DNA of 5,018 nucleotides. It comes from Saprospiraceae bacterium (lineage in GTDB: Bacteria > Bacteroidota > Bacteroidia > Chitinophagales > Saprospiraceae). Made by a program: the position numbers and the translations under genes. This document shows, in pieces, positions 1 through 5,018 of this stretch. Under the pieces are notes generated by a model. It was not told the origin of the DNA. It did no database searches and saw only the letters and a list, made by a program, of their open reading frames with translations. The stretch lies in assembly GCA_027031185.1 (NCBI GenBank), contig JALVEF010000074.1, positions 1-5,018 of the forward strand, read 5' to 3'. Position 1 is the stretch's first letter, and every line of letters starts with the position of its first letter.

Positions 1-268
1 CCATCGCAAAAGCCCCCTCTTTCATCTGCGCGAGTGCATCCCCGGACGGCGGGTGGATACTCACCACCACGTCACTACCGGCAAGCAATGCACCGCGATC
101 CACCACCTGCGCACCGGCTTCCGTGTAGGCGGCATCCGTGAATCCGGCACCCATACCGGCGCCCGTCTCCACCAATACCGCATCAAACAACTCGTTGAGC
201 TTATTCACAGCCGTCGGAACGACGGCTACTCTCCTATCATTTTCTTCGCTTAATATACCGAGTCTCAT
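1..268 (-). CDS. pntA: NAD(P) transhydrogenase subunit alpha, N-terminal part (cut by window edge)
   Basis: Only the first 89 codons are present; the gene runs off the low-coordinate edge. The visible protein starts MRLGILSE and continues with RVAVVPTAV, then VETGAGMGAGF, AYTEAGAQVV and SDVVVSIHPPSGDAL, ending in QMKEGAFAM. This is the N-terminal half of the Rossmann-type domain shared by the transhydrogenase alpha subunit and alanine dehydrogenase. The 'SIHPP...LAQMKEGA' stretch fits PntA better; alanine dehydrogenases usually have a KVKEP-type sequence there. In the family, this subunit binds NAD(H) in the cytoplasm and works with the membrane subunits to transfer hydride from NADH to NADP+, driven by the proton gradient. 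The ATG at 268 is chosen because homologues begin at the same place (MRIG- or MKIG-like). No good Shine-Dalgarno precedes it, which is normal for Bacteroidota. It has its own promoter candidate and is probably separate from the transporter genes upstream. Confidence 0.82.
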   Translation of the reverse strand, partial: MRLGILSEENDRRVAVVPTAVNKLNELFDAVLVETGAGMGAGFTDAAYTEAGAQVVDRGALLAGSDVVVSIHPPSGDALAQMKEGAFAM

Positions 269-316
269 GCAAGCTGATTCGTATCCCGATCAAACGCCCC
301 GCTACACTGACCGCGA

Positions 317-326
317 GGCACGTGCC
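317..326. promoter_or_regulatory. Perfect 10-bp palindrome GGCACGTGCC at the pntA promoter
   Basis: GGCACGTGCC is its own reverse complement. It lies one base downstream of the predicted -7 element, where transcription of pntA should begin. A dimeric repressor bound here would block the start site, so an operator is possible. The palindrome is short and GC-rich and could also be chance; no regulator gene is visible in the window. Confidence 0.3.
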
Positions 327-327
327 G

Positions 328-335
328 CAAAGGTA
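328..335 (-). promoter_or_regulatory. Bacteroidota-type -7 promoter element for pntA
   Basis: Read on the minus strand this is TACCTTTG followed by C, a full match to the Bacteroidota -7 consensus TAnnTTTG. Transcription would start about 7 bases further on, near 320, giving a leader of roughly 50 bases to the ATG at 268. A TTTG word (347-350) lies upstream, but only 11 bases separate it from the TA. The usual -33 spacing is about 19-21 bases, so a proper -33 box is not evident. Confidence 0.6.
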
Positions 336-412
336 GGAAAAAAGCACAAATCCCCCGCGCCGACCACGTCAGCTATTGTACACATCACCTGGTCCGGCAG
401 GTCTCCGTCAGG

Positions 413-826
413 TCAATGCGGCAGTTTGTCGCGCAATAGCCCGTAAATGATCGTCCCAATCAGGGCACCTATCAAGACAATGACATAAATCCAATAGCCT
501 CCCCCAATCAGCACATAGACCGGGCCGGGACAAGCACCGACGAGCGCCCACCCGAGACCAAAGACCGTACCGCCCAACAGAAAGCGCGTCACATTCATCG
601 GCTTGGGCTTGTAGGACACCGGATGCCCTGCCAAAGTCTTGACACCCGCACGCTTGAGCCACCAAAAGACGGGGATACTGGCCAAAACCGTCACCCCGAT
701 AATGCCGTACATGTGAATACTCTCAAAGCGAAACATTTCATGGATGCGGTACCACGAAACCGCCTCCGACTTGATCATGATGATGCCGAAAAATACGCCC
801 AGCAATCCGAATATCAGGTTCTTCAT
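413..826 (-). CDS. Split YeeE/YedE-type sulfur transporter, C-terminal half (DUF6691-like membrane protein)
   Basis: This is a 137-residue integral membrane protein with about four hydrophobic segments (near residues 2-18, 38-56, 82-98 and 105-131). The signature is FGLGWALVGACPGP at residues 89-102, with Cys99 as the conserved cysteine. This is the hallmark of the small partner of YeeE/YedE proteins (DUF6691; PmpB-like in Serratia naming). The SEAVSWYRIHEMFRF region near residues 20-34 is also typical. In single-chain YeeE (TsuA) proteins, known thiosulfate importers, conserved cysteines line the substrate path, so this half probably supplies one of them. The gene follows the other half after only 12 bases and has a clear AGGAGA ribosome site, so the two are very likely co-translated. 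The substrate cannot be fixed from sequence: thiosulfate is the best guess, other reduced sulfur or selenium compounds are possible. The protein ends in LRDKLPH with TGA. Confidence 0.88.
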   Translation of the reverse strand: MKNLIFGLLGVFFGIIMIKSEAVSWYRIHEMFRFESIHMYGIIGVTVLASIPVFWWLKRAGVKTLAGHPVSYKPKPMNVTRFLLGGTVFGLGWALVGACPGPVYVLIGGGYWIYVIVLIGALIGTIIYGLLRDKLPH

Positions 827-830
827 CTCA

Positions 831-836
831 TCTCCT
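831..836 (-). promoter_or_regulatory. Shine-Dalgarno site of the 413-826 gene
   Basis: On the minus strand AGGAGA stands 4 bases before the ATG at 826, inside the 12-base gap after the upstream stop codon (TAA at 839-841). An out-of-frame ATG overlaps its end (829-831). The site supports the start at 826. Strong Shine-Dalgarno sites are uncommon in many Bacteroidota, so it deserves mention. Confidence 0.7.
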
Positions 837-838
837 TT

Positions 839-1405
839 TTAACCGAAAATCCAGGGCATAATCAAATGCGTCATAATCAGGCCGCCAAGAAAAAAACCGA
901 TCACGGCGATAAGCGACGGCAGCTGCAGATGGGACAGCCCGTTGATGGCATGTCCAGACGTGCAGCCCTCGGCGTAGCGCGTCCCAAAGCCAATGAAGAT
1001 GCCACCGATTAAGGCCAACAGGACGCCTTTCAAATTGCCCAACGACAAGATGCTCACCGGAGCCAGCGCCGCCGCACCGTCCTTATACTCGGGATAAGCC
1101 AGTCCCCATTCCTTCAAATGGGCGATGGTCCTGGCCGAAATGGCCGGCGCCTGCGAACTCGCCAGGTAGTGCGTCGCAATATACCCGCCGACAATGGCCC
1201 CGATAATAAAGGCCAGGCGCCAGTACTCCCTACTAAAATCCTTCCGAAACAAGGGAATCCGCTTGCCCAGACCAGCAGCGGTACACATCGCATTGTAAAA
1301 ACCTGAAATGCCAAAGCGCTCTCCCAAGAGCGTCATCGTGACAGAAAGCACAGCCAGCAACAAACCCGACACGGCCCAGTGCCACGGCTGGCTCAAATAG
1401 TCCAT
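839..1405 (-). CDS. Split YeeE/YedE-type sulfur transporter, N-terminal half (membrane protein)
   Basis: This is a 188-residue integral membrane protein. It has hydrophobic segments near residues 11-28, 63-81, 121-143 and 165-187, and the YeeE/YedE (Sulf_transp) signature GFGTRYAEGCTSGHAI at residues 139-154 with Cys148. A second cysteine, Cys41, lies in the NAMCTAAGLG stretch that is also typical of the family. In full-length YeeE (TsuA) such motifs from both halves of one chain build the thiosulfate path; here the halves are separate genes, as in PmpA/PmpB-type pairs. The open frame runs upstream to 1543, but residues before MDYL look non-coding and pass through an AT-rich leader. The ATG at 1405 is preferred because GGAGAGG precedes it at good spacing; the ATG at 1417 (four residues longer, MERI) is the alternative. 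This gene is the first of a two-gene operon with the 413-826 gene. Confidence 0.88.
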   Translation of the reverse strand: MDYLSQPWHWAVSGLLLAVLSVTMTLLGERFGISGFYNAMCTAAGLGKRIPLFRKDFSREYWRLAFIIGAIVGGYIATHYLASSQAPAISARTIAHLKEWGLAYPEYKDGAAALAPVSILSLGNLKGVLLALIGGIFIGFGTRYAEGCTSGHAINGLSHLQLPSLIAVIGFFLGGLIMTHLIMPWIFG

Positions 1406-1408
1406 TAT

Positions 1409-1415
1409 CCTCTCC
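1409..1415 (-). promoter_or_regulatory. Shine-Dalgarno site deciding the start of the 839-1405 gene
   Basis: On the minus strand GGAGAGG lies between the two candidate start codons. Its GGAG core is 6 bases from the ATG at 1405, which makes that codon the better start. It lies downstream of the ATG at 1417 and could not serve it. Confidence 0.55.
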
Positions 1416-1441
1416 ATAAAACCTACTGTTCGATTCGGCTG

Positions 1442-1448
1442 CAATATA
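1442..1448 (-). promoter_or_regulatory. Weak promoter candidate for the sulfur transporter operon
   Basis: On the minus strand this reads TATATTG followed by C, one T short of the Bacteroidota -7 consensus TAnnTTTG. Position fits: a start about 7 bases on gives a leader of around 30 bases to the ATG at 1405. The surrounding bases (1450-1500) are strikingly AT-rich compared with the genes. No TTTG box is seen at the usual -33 distance, so confidence is low. Confidence 0.3.
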
Positions 1449-1555
1449 GCAAAAAATGGAACTTTTACACCTAAAACCGAAAAAAATACACATCTTTTGT
1501 CGCCTGACCATATCAACAGCCGCTCCGGCAACAAATTACGCAATGAGATAGGGCC

Positions 1556-1610
1556 ATCCGCAATAAAATCCGCGTTAACCCGCGATGCGAAGCATCCGTT
1601 TCATCCGCGG
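1556..1610. repeat. REP-like intergenic cluster of ATCCGC words with two small hairpins
   Basis: The word ATCCGC or ATCCG occurs four times (1556-1561, 1568-1573, 1594-1598, 1603-1608). Between the copies lie CGCG-TTAACC-CGCG (1571-1584) and GATGC-GAA-GCATC (1584-1596), each able to form a small hairpin. The block is GC-rich, sits between AT-rich stretches, and no reading frame explains it. The layout resembles dispersed extragenic palindromic repeats, but only one copy is in the window, so dispersal is inferred and not seen. Confidence 0.45.
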
Positions 1611-1613
1611 TCT

Positions 1614-1634
1614 ATTTTTAATTTTTAATTTTTA
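1614..1634. repeat. Tandem heptamer ATTTTTA x3, with a matching tract beyond the palindrome
   Basis: Three exact copies of ATTTTTA run head to tail up to one base before the large palindrome. A second tract, ATTTTTA plus ATTTTT, begins right after the palindrome at 1799. As a result 1621-1635 and 1799-1813 match at 14 of 15 bases and bracket the palindrome exactly. This could be a target-site duplication or a pre-existing simple repeat split by an insertion. Confidence 0.7.
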
Positions 1635-1635
1635 A

Positions 1636-1798
1636 GTAACTGTTTAGGTACCCGCTGTTTTTGTGCTAAAATGCCCTTTTTGCACCTAGCTTTGCCAAAA
1701 TTTTCTCATGTAGCGCTGCTACACATCGAAAATTTTAGCTTCGGTAGGCACAAAAATGCCTATTTTATCCCTAAAAACAGGAGCACCTAAACAGTTAC
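1636..1798. mobile_element. MITE-like 163-bp imperfect palindrome with 14-bp perfect terminal inverted repeats
   Basis: The ends are GTAACTGTTTAGGT (1636-1649) and its exact reverse complement (1785-1798). The arms of about 70 bases (1636-1705 and 1728-1798) align along their whole length with about three quarters identity and few gaps. A second perfect block, AAAATTTTC/GAAAATTTT, lies near the centre (1697-1705 and 1728-1736), and the middle is TGTAGC-GCT-GCTACA (1709-1723). There is no coding capacity. Near-identical AT-rich direct repeats flank both ends. This is the form of a miniature inverted-repeat element or a large REP-type hairpin. It begins 21 bases past the stop codon of the 1820-4849 gene, so its transcript could fold into a long hairpin that ends or protects that mRNA. 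On the minus strand no U-run follows it, so it is not a standard terminator. No transposase is nearby, so mobility is inferred only. Confidence 0.6.
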
Positions 1799-1819
1799 AT
1801 TTTTAATTTTTCATTGAAC

Positions 1820-4800
1820 TCACCATCCGGGAGCAAAGTTAATCCCAAAGCTCCTGGTGAAGCGCCTTTGCTCGCCACCCACCGGCCATGCGTAATAAGG
1901 CTCAATGACCAGCGCCCCAAAGAGATTGACACGCAAAGACACACCGGCCGTTTGCACAAGGAGCGGCCTCAGACCGGCCGGCAACTCAAAATCCGACCGT
2001 TCAAAGTAAGCCACCCCATTGTCCAAAAAGACATTTAAGTCGGTCAGCAGAAACCGCGAAGGAATGAGTGCCAGGCGCTTGGGGCCGGTAAACGGCAGGC
2101 GCAACTCCACATTGCCGAGAAGAACCTTACTGCCGATCACCTGGTTGATCGTCTCGCGCTCGATCTGCTCAATGCCGCGCACCAGGGTCGGGTAGCCAAG
2201 GAAAATGGGATACAAAAGCGCATGATCACGCCCGTAGCGCCCAAAGTGCATGGCCCGCAAGGCCAGTGTTACCGGTTTGAAGCGGAAATAGTGCCGGTAA
2301 TCCAGCGTCAGTGTATTGAACTTAAAACCACCGAAATTCACCTCGCCGCCGAAGCGGAAGCGGTAGCCTTTGAGTGGCGCCGTCAGACCGAAAAAGGAAT
2401 TGTCCCCCACCAGTGCCGTGTTGCCATTGTACAAGTTAAAGCCATCCGGCGCCGGCAAGCGCTCGCGCGTACTCGTAAGCTCAAAGCCGTTGAGGTCCGT
2501 GTACGTACTGTAGCGCGTCAGACTGTAACCATAGCGGTTGTATGCTACGCCGGCCTCGACCCGCAACACCGTCGAAAAGGGATAAAACACAAAGGCGCCC
2601 AAGCGGTTTTCAAACAAACGCCGGATATCCAGCGAATACCGGAAGGCCGGGATTTTGATACCATCTGCGGTGACCAGCGTATCAATGACCGGGGAGTAAT
2701 ATCGTCCCGACCGGTATGGTATATGTTGCAAGTTGAGCCCCCAGGAGATTTTGTTGACCTGATTGACGTATATCCCCATCATGCCGAAGTCCTGTACGTC
2801 TCCGTTGAGCGCCACCACTCCACTGATTTGATGCCGGCCCAGAATGTCACTAAACAACATTTGAATACCACCTGCCAGAGCCGTAGATGTGCCAAAATTG
2901 CCCGTACCGACACCCACCCCCGTACTGCCGGCCAGATAGTCCAGACGAAACTTGGAGCGAAACTTGACCGGTACGATTTGCGTGGAATCCAGCGGCACAA
3001 AATCATCAAACGCTTCCATCTCCTTTTCGGACACTTGCAAGCTGTTGGCCGCCGGTTCAAAAAGCCGGGCCGGACGCAGATCCACCGCATCCCAGGCCAC
3101 CTCCTTCGGCTCAAAAGCCGCCAACTTGGCAGAATAGATGCGGTATTTCGAATCCCCAAACGTGTTGTATATCAGCCGGTTGCGCTTCCGGTCAATATCT
3201 ATCGCAGGCGCATAAGGAGTGATGCCCGTGATGCCTACGGCATAGTCGGTGAGTTGGTACAACTTGCCGGCACCGATATTGAAACGGTACAAATTGCGGT
3301 AGCCGTCGCGGTCCGACAAGAAGAGAATATCTCCGTCAGGGGTAAAGAGCGGATTGAGATTGTCTGCCCCGTGGAACAGCGGCAAGGTGGATTTTTGCCC
3401 TGTCGCCACATCCATCACCGTAATACTGTGCGTCCACCTGCCTTTCATGCGGCCATTCTGACGACTCCACTTATCCGATGCAAAGACCAGCTTCTTGCCA
3501 TCCGGACTCCACGCCGGCAGGACTTCGTCATAGGTGTCGTCCGTCAATTGCGTGACCTTGCCCGTCTTGACGTCATAGGCGTAGAGATCTATCTGTCCTT
3601 CCACCAGGCCGGCGACCACAATGGTGCGCCCGTCCGGACTCCACGCCGGATTCGAAAAGGCCGGCACGCCTTTGAGCTTCACCTCCTTTTTGATCTTGCC
3701 CGTCTTGACGTCCTGAATGACCAGCCGGTTGGAGCCCTTGGCATAAATCACATAGGCAAACATATTGCTATGGGGCGACCACGTCCCCGAAGACTCCATG
3801 AAATTCAGGTCATCTATATGGCCATGCCGGACACTACTAGTAAGTTTGCGGATGATCTTACCCGTGCGTGCGTCTGCCAGATACAGTTCGGTAGAAAACA
3901 AGTCCTTTTCTGACAAAAAGACCAAGTACCGCCCATTGGGGCTGATACTCGGCGCGATGTTCATATAGCCGGCATTCTCCTCGGACAAGATGCGCTTGCC
4001 AGTAACCTTCTTTTCCCTGCCTGTCAGGTCGGGCCCGAATTCTTGTTTCAAGGCCTTTATCCACCAAGAGGAGAGCGTATCCATTGGCACGGCCAAAGTC
4101 TGCCGGATACCCTCCTCGGGCCCATACAACGCCGTATTTTCATATAGCGGCCGGATGATAGTATCTCCATAGACAGAAGTGACAAAGGCCCAGAAAGCGT
4201 GTCCCCAGCGATAGGGGAAATACTCGGGGCGATCCATTTTTTTCAATTCGGGTAATTTGTCGCGCTGCACCGCTTCGCGCATCCACAGGGCCGTAAAAGG
4301 ATCATACCGCCCGATGGATAGATATTCAGCTAGACCTTCGGTCATCCACAGCGGCAGGTTAGCCAGGTTTTGGATATTGGTCGAGTCGCCATATAACACG
4401 AGATTGTATTGGAAGGCATGGACCATTTCGTGACCGATCACATGATGCGTTTGCTGATTGGTCATGGCAAAGGGGAAGACGATTCGCTGCTTGAAAGCAT
4501 CTGTCACGCCGCCTGTCCCCACCCCGATACTACCGAAAATGGCACGCGTCTGCTTAAAATCCGGGTGATCATTATAGACCAGTACCGGATTTTTACCGCC
4601 ATTCGCCAGCAAGCTGTCCCCGAATACTGCGTAATGATGCCCATACCACATTTCCAGCTCATTGGACACCCATTCCAGCGACTTCCTGTTTTCCAGGTAG
4701 TGATAGACTTCAAAATGCGGCGTCTGGACGACACGGAAGTGTTTTTTCTCATACAGCGGCTTATTGCGGCCAAAATATTGGGCGTGAAGAGCCGATACCA

Positions 4801-4849
4801 CACAGAGCAAAAGTCCCGGGGGCAAAAGCCGGCGCAGAAGACGGAACAT
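1820..4849 (-). CDS. Outer-membrane protein: peptidase MA-like zincin + TolB-like propeller + BamA/TamA-like barrel
   Basis: This is a 1009-residue exported protein. Residues 1-24 form a signal peptide (basic MFRLLRRLL, hydrophobic GLLLCVVSA, cleavage near LHA-Q). Residues about 40-270 resemble the peptidase MA/gluzincin fold, with HEMVH at 140-144 and WMTEGLAEYLS around 169-179, where Glu171 is the likely third zinc ligand. Residues about 295-570 carry WD40-like (PD40) TolB-type blades, seen as ISPNGRYLVF, WSPDGRTIVV, WSPDGKKLVF and FTPDGDILFLSDRDG. From about 630 to the end there is an Omp85/surface-antigen-type barrel, with LVRGIEQIE near 889-897, GNVELRLPF near 912-920, LNVFLDNGVAYF, and a C-terminal aromatic residue (FAPGW) as expected of a barrel-assembly signal. 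No POTRA repeats are recognisable; the propeller takes their place. An in-frame TGA at 4856-4858 limits the start to TTG 4855 or ATG 4849; ATG is preferred. The domain calls are firm. The role (proteolysis, secretion or envelope assembly) is unknown. Confidence 0.9.
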   Translation of the reverse strand: MFRLLRRLLPPGLLLCVVSALHAQYFGRNKPLYEKKHFRVVQTPHFEVYHYLENRKSLEWVSNELEMWYGHHYAVFGDSLLANGGKNPVLVYNDHPDFKQTRAIFGSIGVGTGGVTDAFKQRIVFPFAMTNQQTHHVIGHEMVHAFQYNLVLYGDSTNIQNLANLPLWMTEGLAEYLSIGRYDPFTALWMREAVQRDKLPELKKMDRPEYFPYRWGHAFWAFVTSVYGDTIIRPLYENTALYGPEEGIRQTLAVPMDTLSSWWIKALKQEFGPDLTGREKKVTGKRILSEENAGYMNIAPSISPNGRYLVFLSEKDLFSTELYLADARTGKIIRKLTSSVRHGHIDDLNFMESSGTWSPHSNMFAYVIYAKGSNRLVIQDVKTGKIKKEVKLKGVPAFSNPAWSPDGRTIVVAGLVEGQIDLYAYDVKTGKVTQLTDDTYDEVLPAWSPDGKKLVFASDKWSRQNGRMKGRWTHSITVMDVATGQKSTLPLFHGADNLNPLFTPDGDILFLSDRDGYRNLYRFNIGAGKLYQLTDYAVGITGITPYAPAIDIDRKRNRLIYNTFGDSKYRIYSAKLAAFEPKEVAWDAVDLRPARLFEPAANSLQVSEKEMEAFDDFVPLDSTQIVPVKFRSKFRLDYLAGSTGVGVGTGNFGTSTALAGGIQMLFSDILGRHQISGVVALNGDVQDFGMMGIYVNQVNKISWGLNLQHIPYRSGRYYSPVIDTLVTADGIKIPAFRYSLDIRRLFENRLGAFVFYPFSTVLRVEAGVAYNRYGYSLTRYSTYTDLNGFELTSTRERLPAPDGFNLYNGNTALVGDNSFFGLTAPLKGYRFRFGGEVNFGGFKFNTLTLDYRHYFRFKPVTLALRAMHFGRYGRDHALLYPIFLGYPTLVRGIEQIERETINQVIGSKVLLGNVELRLPFTGPKRLALIPSRFLLTDLNVFLDNGVAYFERSDFELPAGLRPLLVQTAGVSLRVNLFGALVIEPYYAWPVGGEQRRFTRSFGINFAPGW

Positions 4850-4873
4850 ACGCAATCAGTTTGTTTGTTTACG

Positions 4874-4890
4874 CAAAATACGCAGTATTT
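4874..4890 (-). promoter_or_regulatory. Weak promoter candidate overlapping a 6-bp inverted repeat, upstream of the large OMP gene
   Basis: On the minus strand TATTTTG (4874-4880), one T short of TAnnTTTG, stands about 24 bases before the ATG at 4849. It overlaps a perfect inverted repeat, AAATAC-GCA-GTATTT (4876-4890), that could bind a dimeric regulator. The leader would be under 20 bases. No TTTG box is seen at the usual -33 distance; a TTTTG lies only 11 bases upstream of the TA. Confidence 0.3.
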
Positions 4891-4917
4891 CCAAAACGAG
4901 TGGAAGAAAGAGAGATT

Positions 4918-4936
4918 GCCCACCCTTCGGGCGGGC
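4918..4936 (-). terminator. GC-rich hairpin followed by a pyrimidine stretch, probable terminator
   Basis: On the minus strand GCCCGCCC and GGGTGGGC pair over 8 bp (one G-U) around a GAA loop, followed by AATCTCTCTTTCTT. The opposite strand has an A-C mismatch in place of the wobble pair, so the structure suits minus-strand transcripts. It would end a gene lying above 5018, of which nothing certain is visible (the minus strand has a TAA at 5004-5006 that could be its stop). The tail is not a pure U-run, so an attenuator or a dispersed repeat is also possible. Confidence 0.45.
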
Positions 4937-5018
4937 GCGGTCAGCGCCGTCAGCCGGTTTGTTCGGGCAATTTGATGTCAGCCGGGCAGTCACCGTCCCG
5001 CACTTACTTGTCCACTGA

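Noticed and set aside
1..268. Alanine dehydrogenase instead of PntA
   Set aside because: The families share this fold, but the SIHPP...LAQMKEGA stretch matches transhydrogenase alpha subunits better. The missing downstream part would settle it.
387..402. ACCTG/CAGGT hairpin after the 413-826 gene as terminator
   Set aside because: The arms are only 5 bp around a 6-base loop and no U-run follows on the minus strand.
623..1012. 129-codon open frame on the plus strand
   Set aside because: It is antisense to both transporter genes and very hydrophilic (QNRHPDN, HNQMRHNQ), typical of the reverse of membrane-protein codons.
1406..1543. N-terminal extension of the first transporter gene up to 1543
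   Set aside because: The extra 46 residues cross an AT-rich leader, do not resemble the family, and the GGAGAGG site points to the ATG at 1405.
2222..3913. 563-codon open frame on the plus strand
   Set aside because: It lies wholly antisense to the large OMP gene, whose signal peptide, HExxH, SPDG blades and barrel motifs are unmistakable. The antisense product is rich in Arg, His, Gln and Ile with no recognisable domain, as expected of a mirror frame.
4409..4975. 188-codon open frame on the plus strand
   Set aside because: It is antisense to the peptidase domain and upstream region of the large gene, has no family-like motifs and no ribosome site.
4856..5017. Open minus-strand frame entering from the window edge and ending at TGA 4856-4858
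   Set aside because: It crosses the GC hairpin, its 53 residues have no family-like features, and it is more simply an untranslated upstream region.

Overview
This window looks like a chromosomal stretch from a member of the Bacteroidota. Three things point there: a TACCTTTG element matching the Bacteroidota -7 consensus TAnnTTTG upstream of the first gene; a very large outer-membrane protein that joins a zincin, a TolB-like propeller and an Omp85-type barrel; and AT-rich ATTTTTA tandem repeats between genes. A closer placement (for example a Saprospiria-like lineage) would be a guess. All four recognisable genes lie on the minus strand, so transcription runs from high to low coordinates.

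Layout in the direction of transcription. Positions 4850-5018 hold the upstream region of the big gene. It contains a strong GC hairpin followed by a pyrimidine-rich stretch, a small AT-rich inverted repeat and a weak promoter-like element, but no convincing gene. Positions 1820-4849 encode a 1009-residue exported protein: signal peptide, HExxH peptidase-MA-like domain, WD40-like/TolB-type propeller, and a C-terminal BamA/TamA-like barrel ending in tryptophan. Positions 1418-1819 are a 402-base gap without a gene. It holds a 163-bp imperfect palindrome with perfect 14-bp ends (1636-1798), flanked on both sides by ATTTTTA heptamers, then a REP-like cluster of ATCCGC words (1556-1610), then a weak promoter candidate for the next genes.

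Positions 839-1405 and 413-826 form a two-gene operon for a split YeeE/YedE-type sulfur-compound transporter. The two half-size membrane proteins each carry one of the family's cysteine signatures, and each has a clear Shine-Dalgarno sequence. Positions 269-412 hold the promoter region of the last gene, with a perfect GGCACGTGCC palindrome next to the -7 element. Positions 1-268 are the N-terminal 89 codons of the NAD(P) transhydrogenase alpha subunit (pntA), cut off by the window edge.

The genes do not form one obvious pathway. The transporter pair probably brings in thiosulfate or a related reduced sulfur compound; pntA balances NADH and NADPH; the large protein acts at the outer membrane. 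The unusual parts are the domain fusion in the large protein and the palindromic element behind it.
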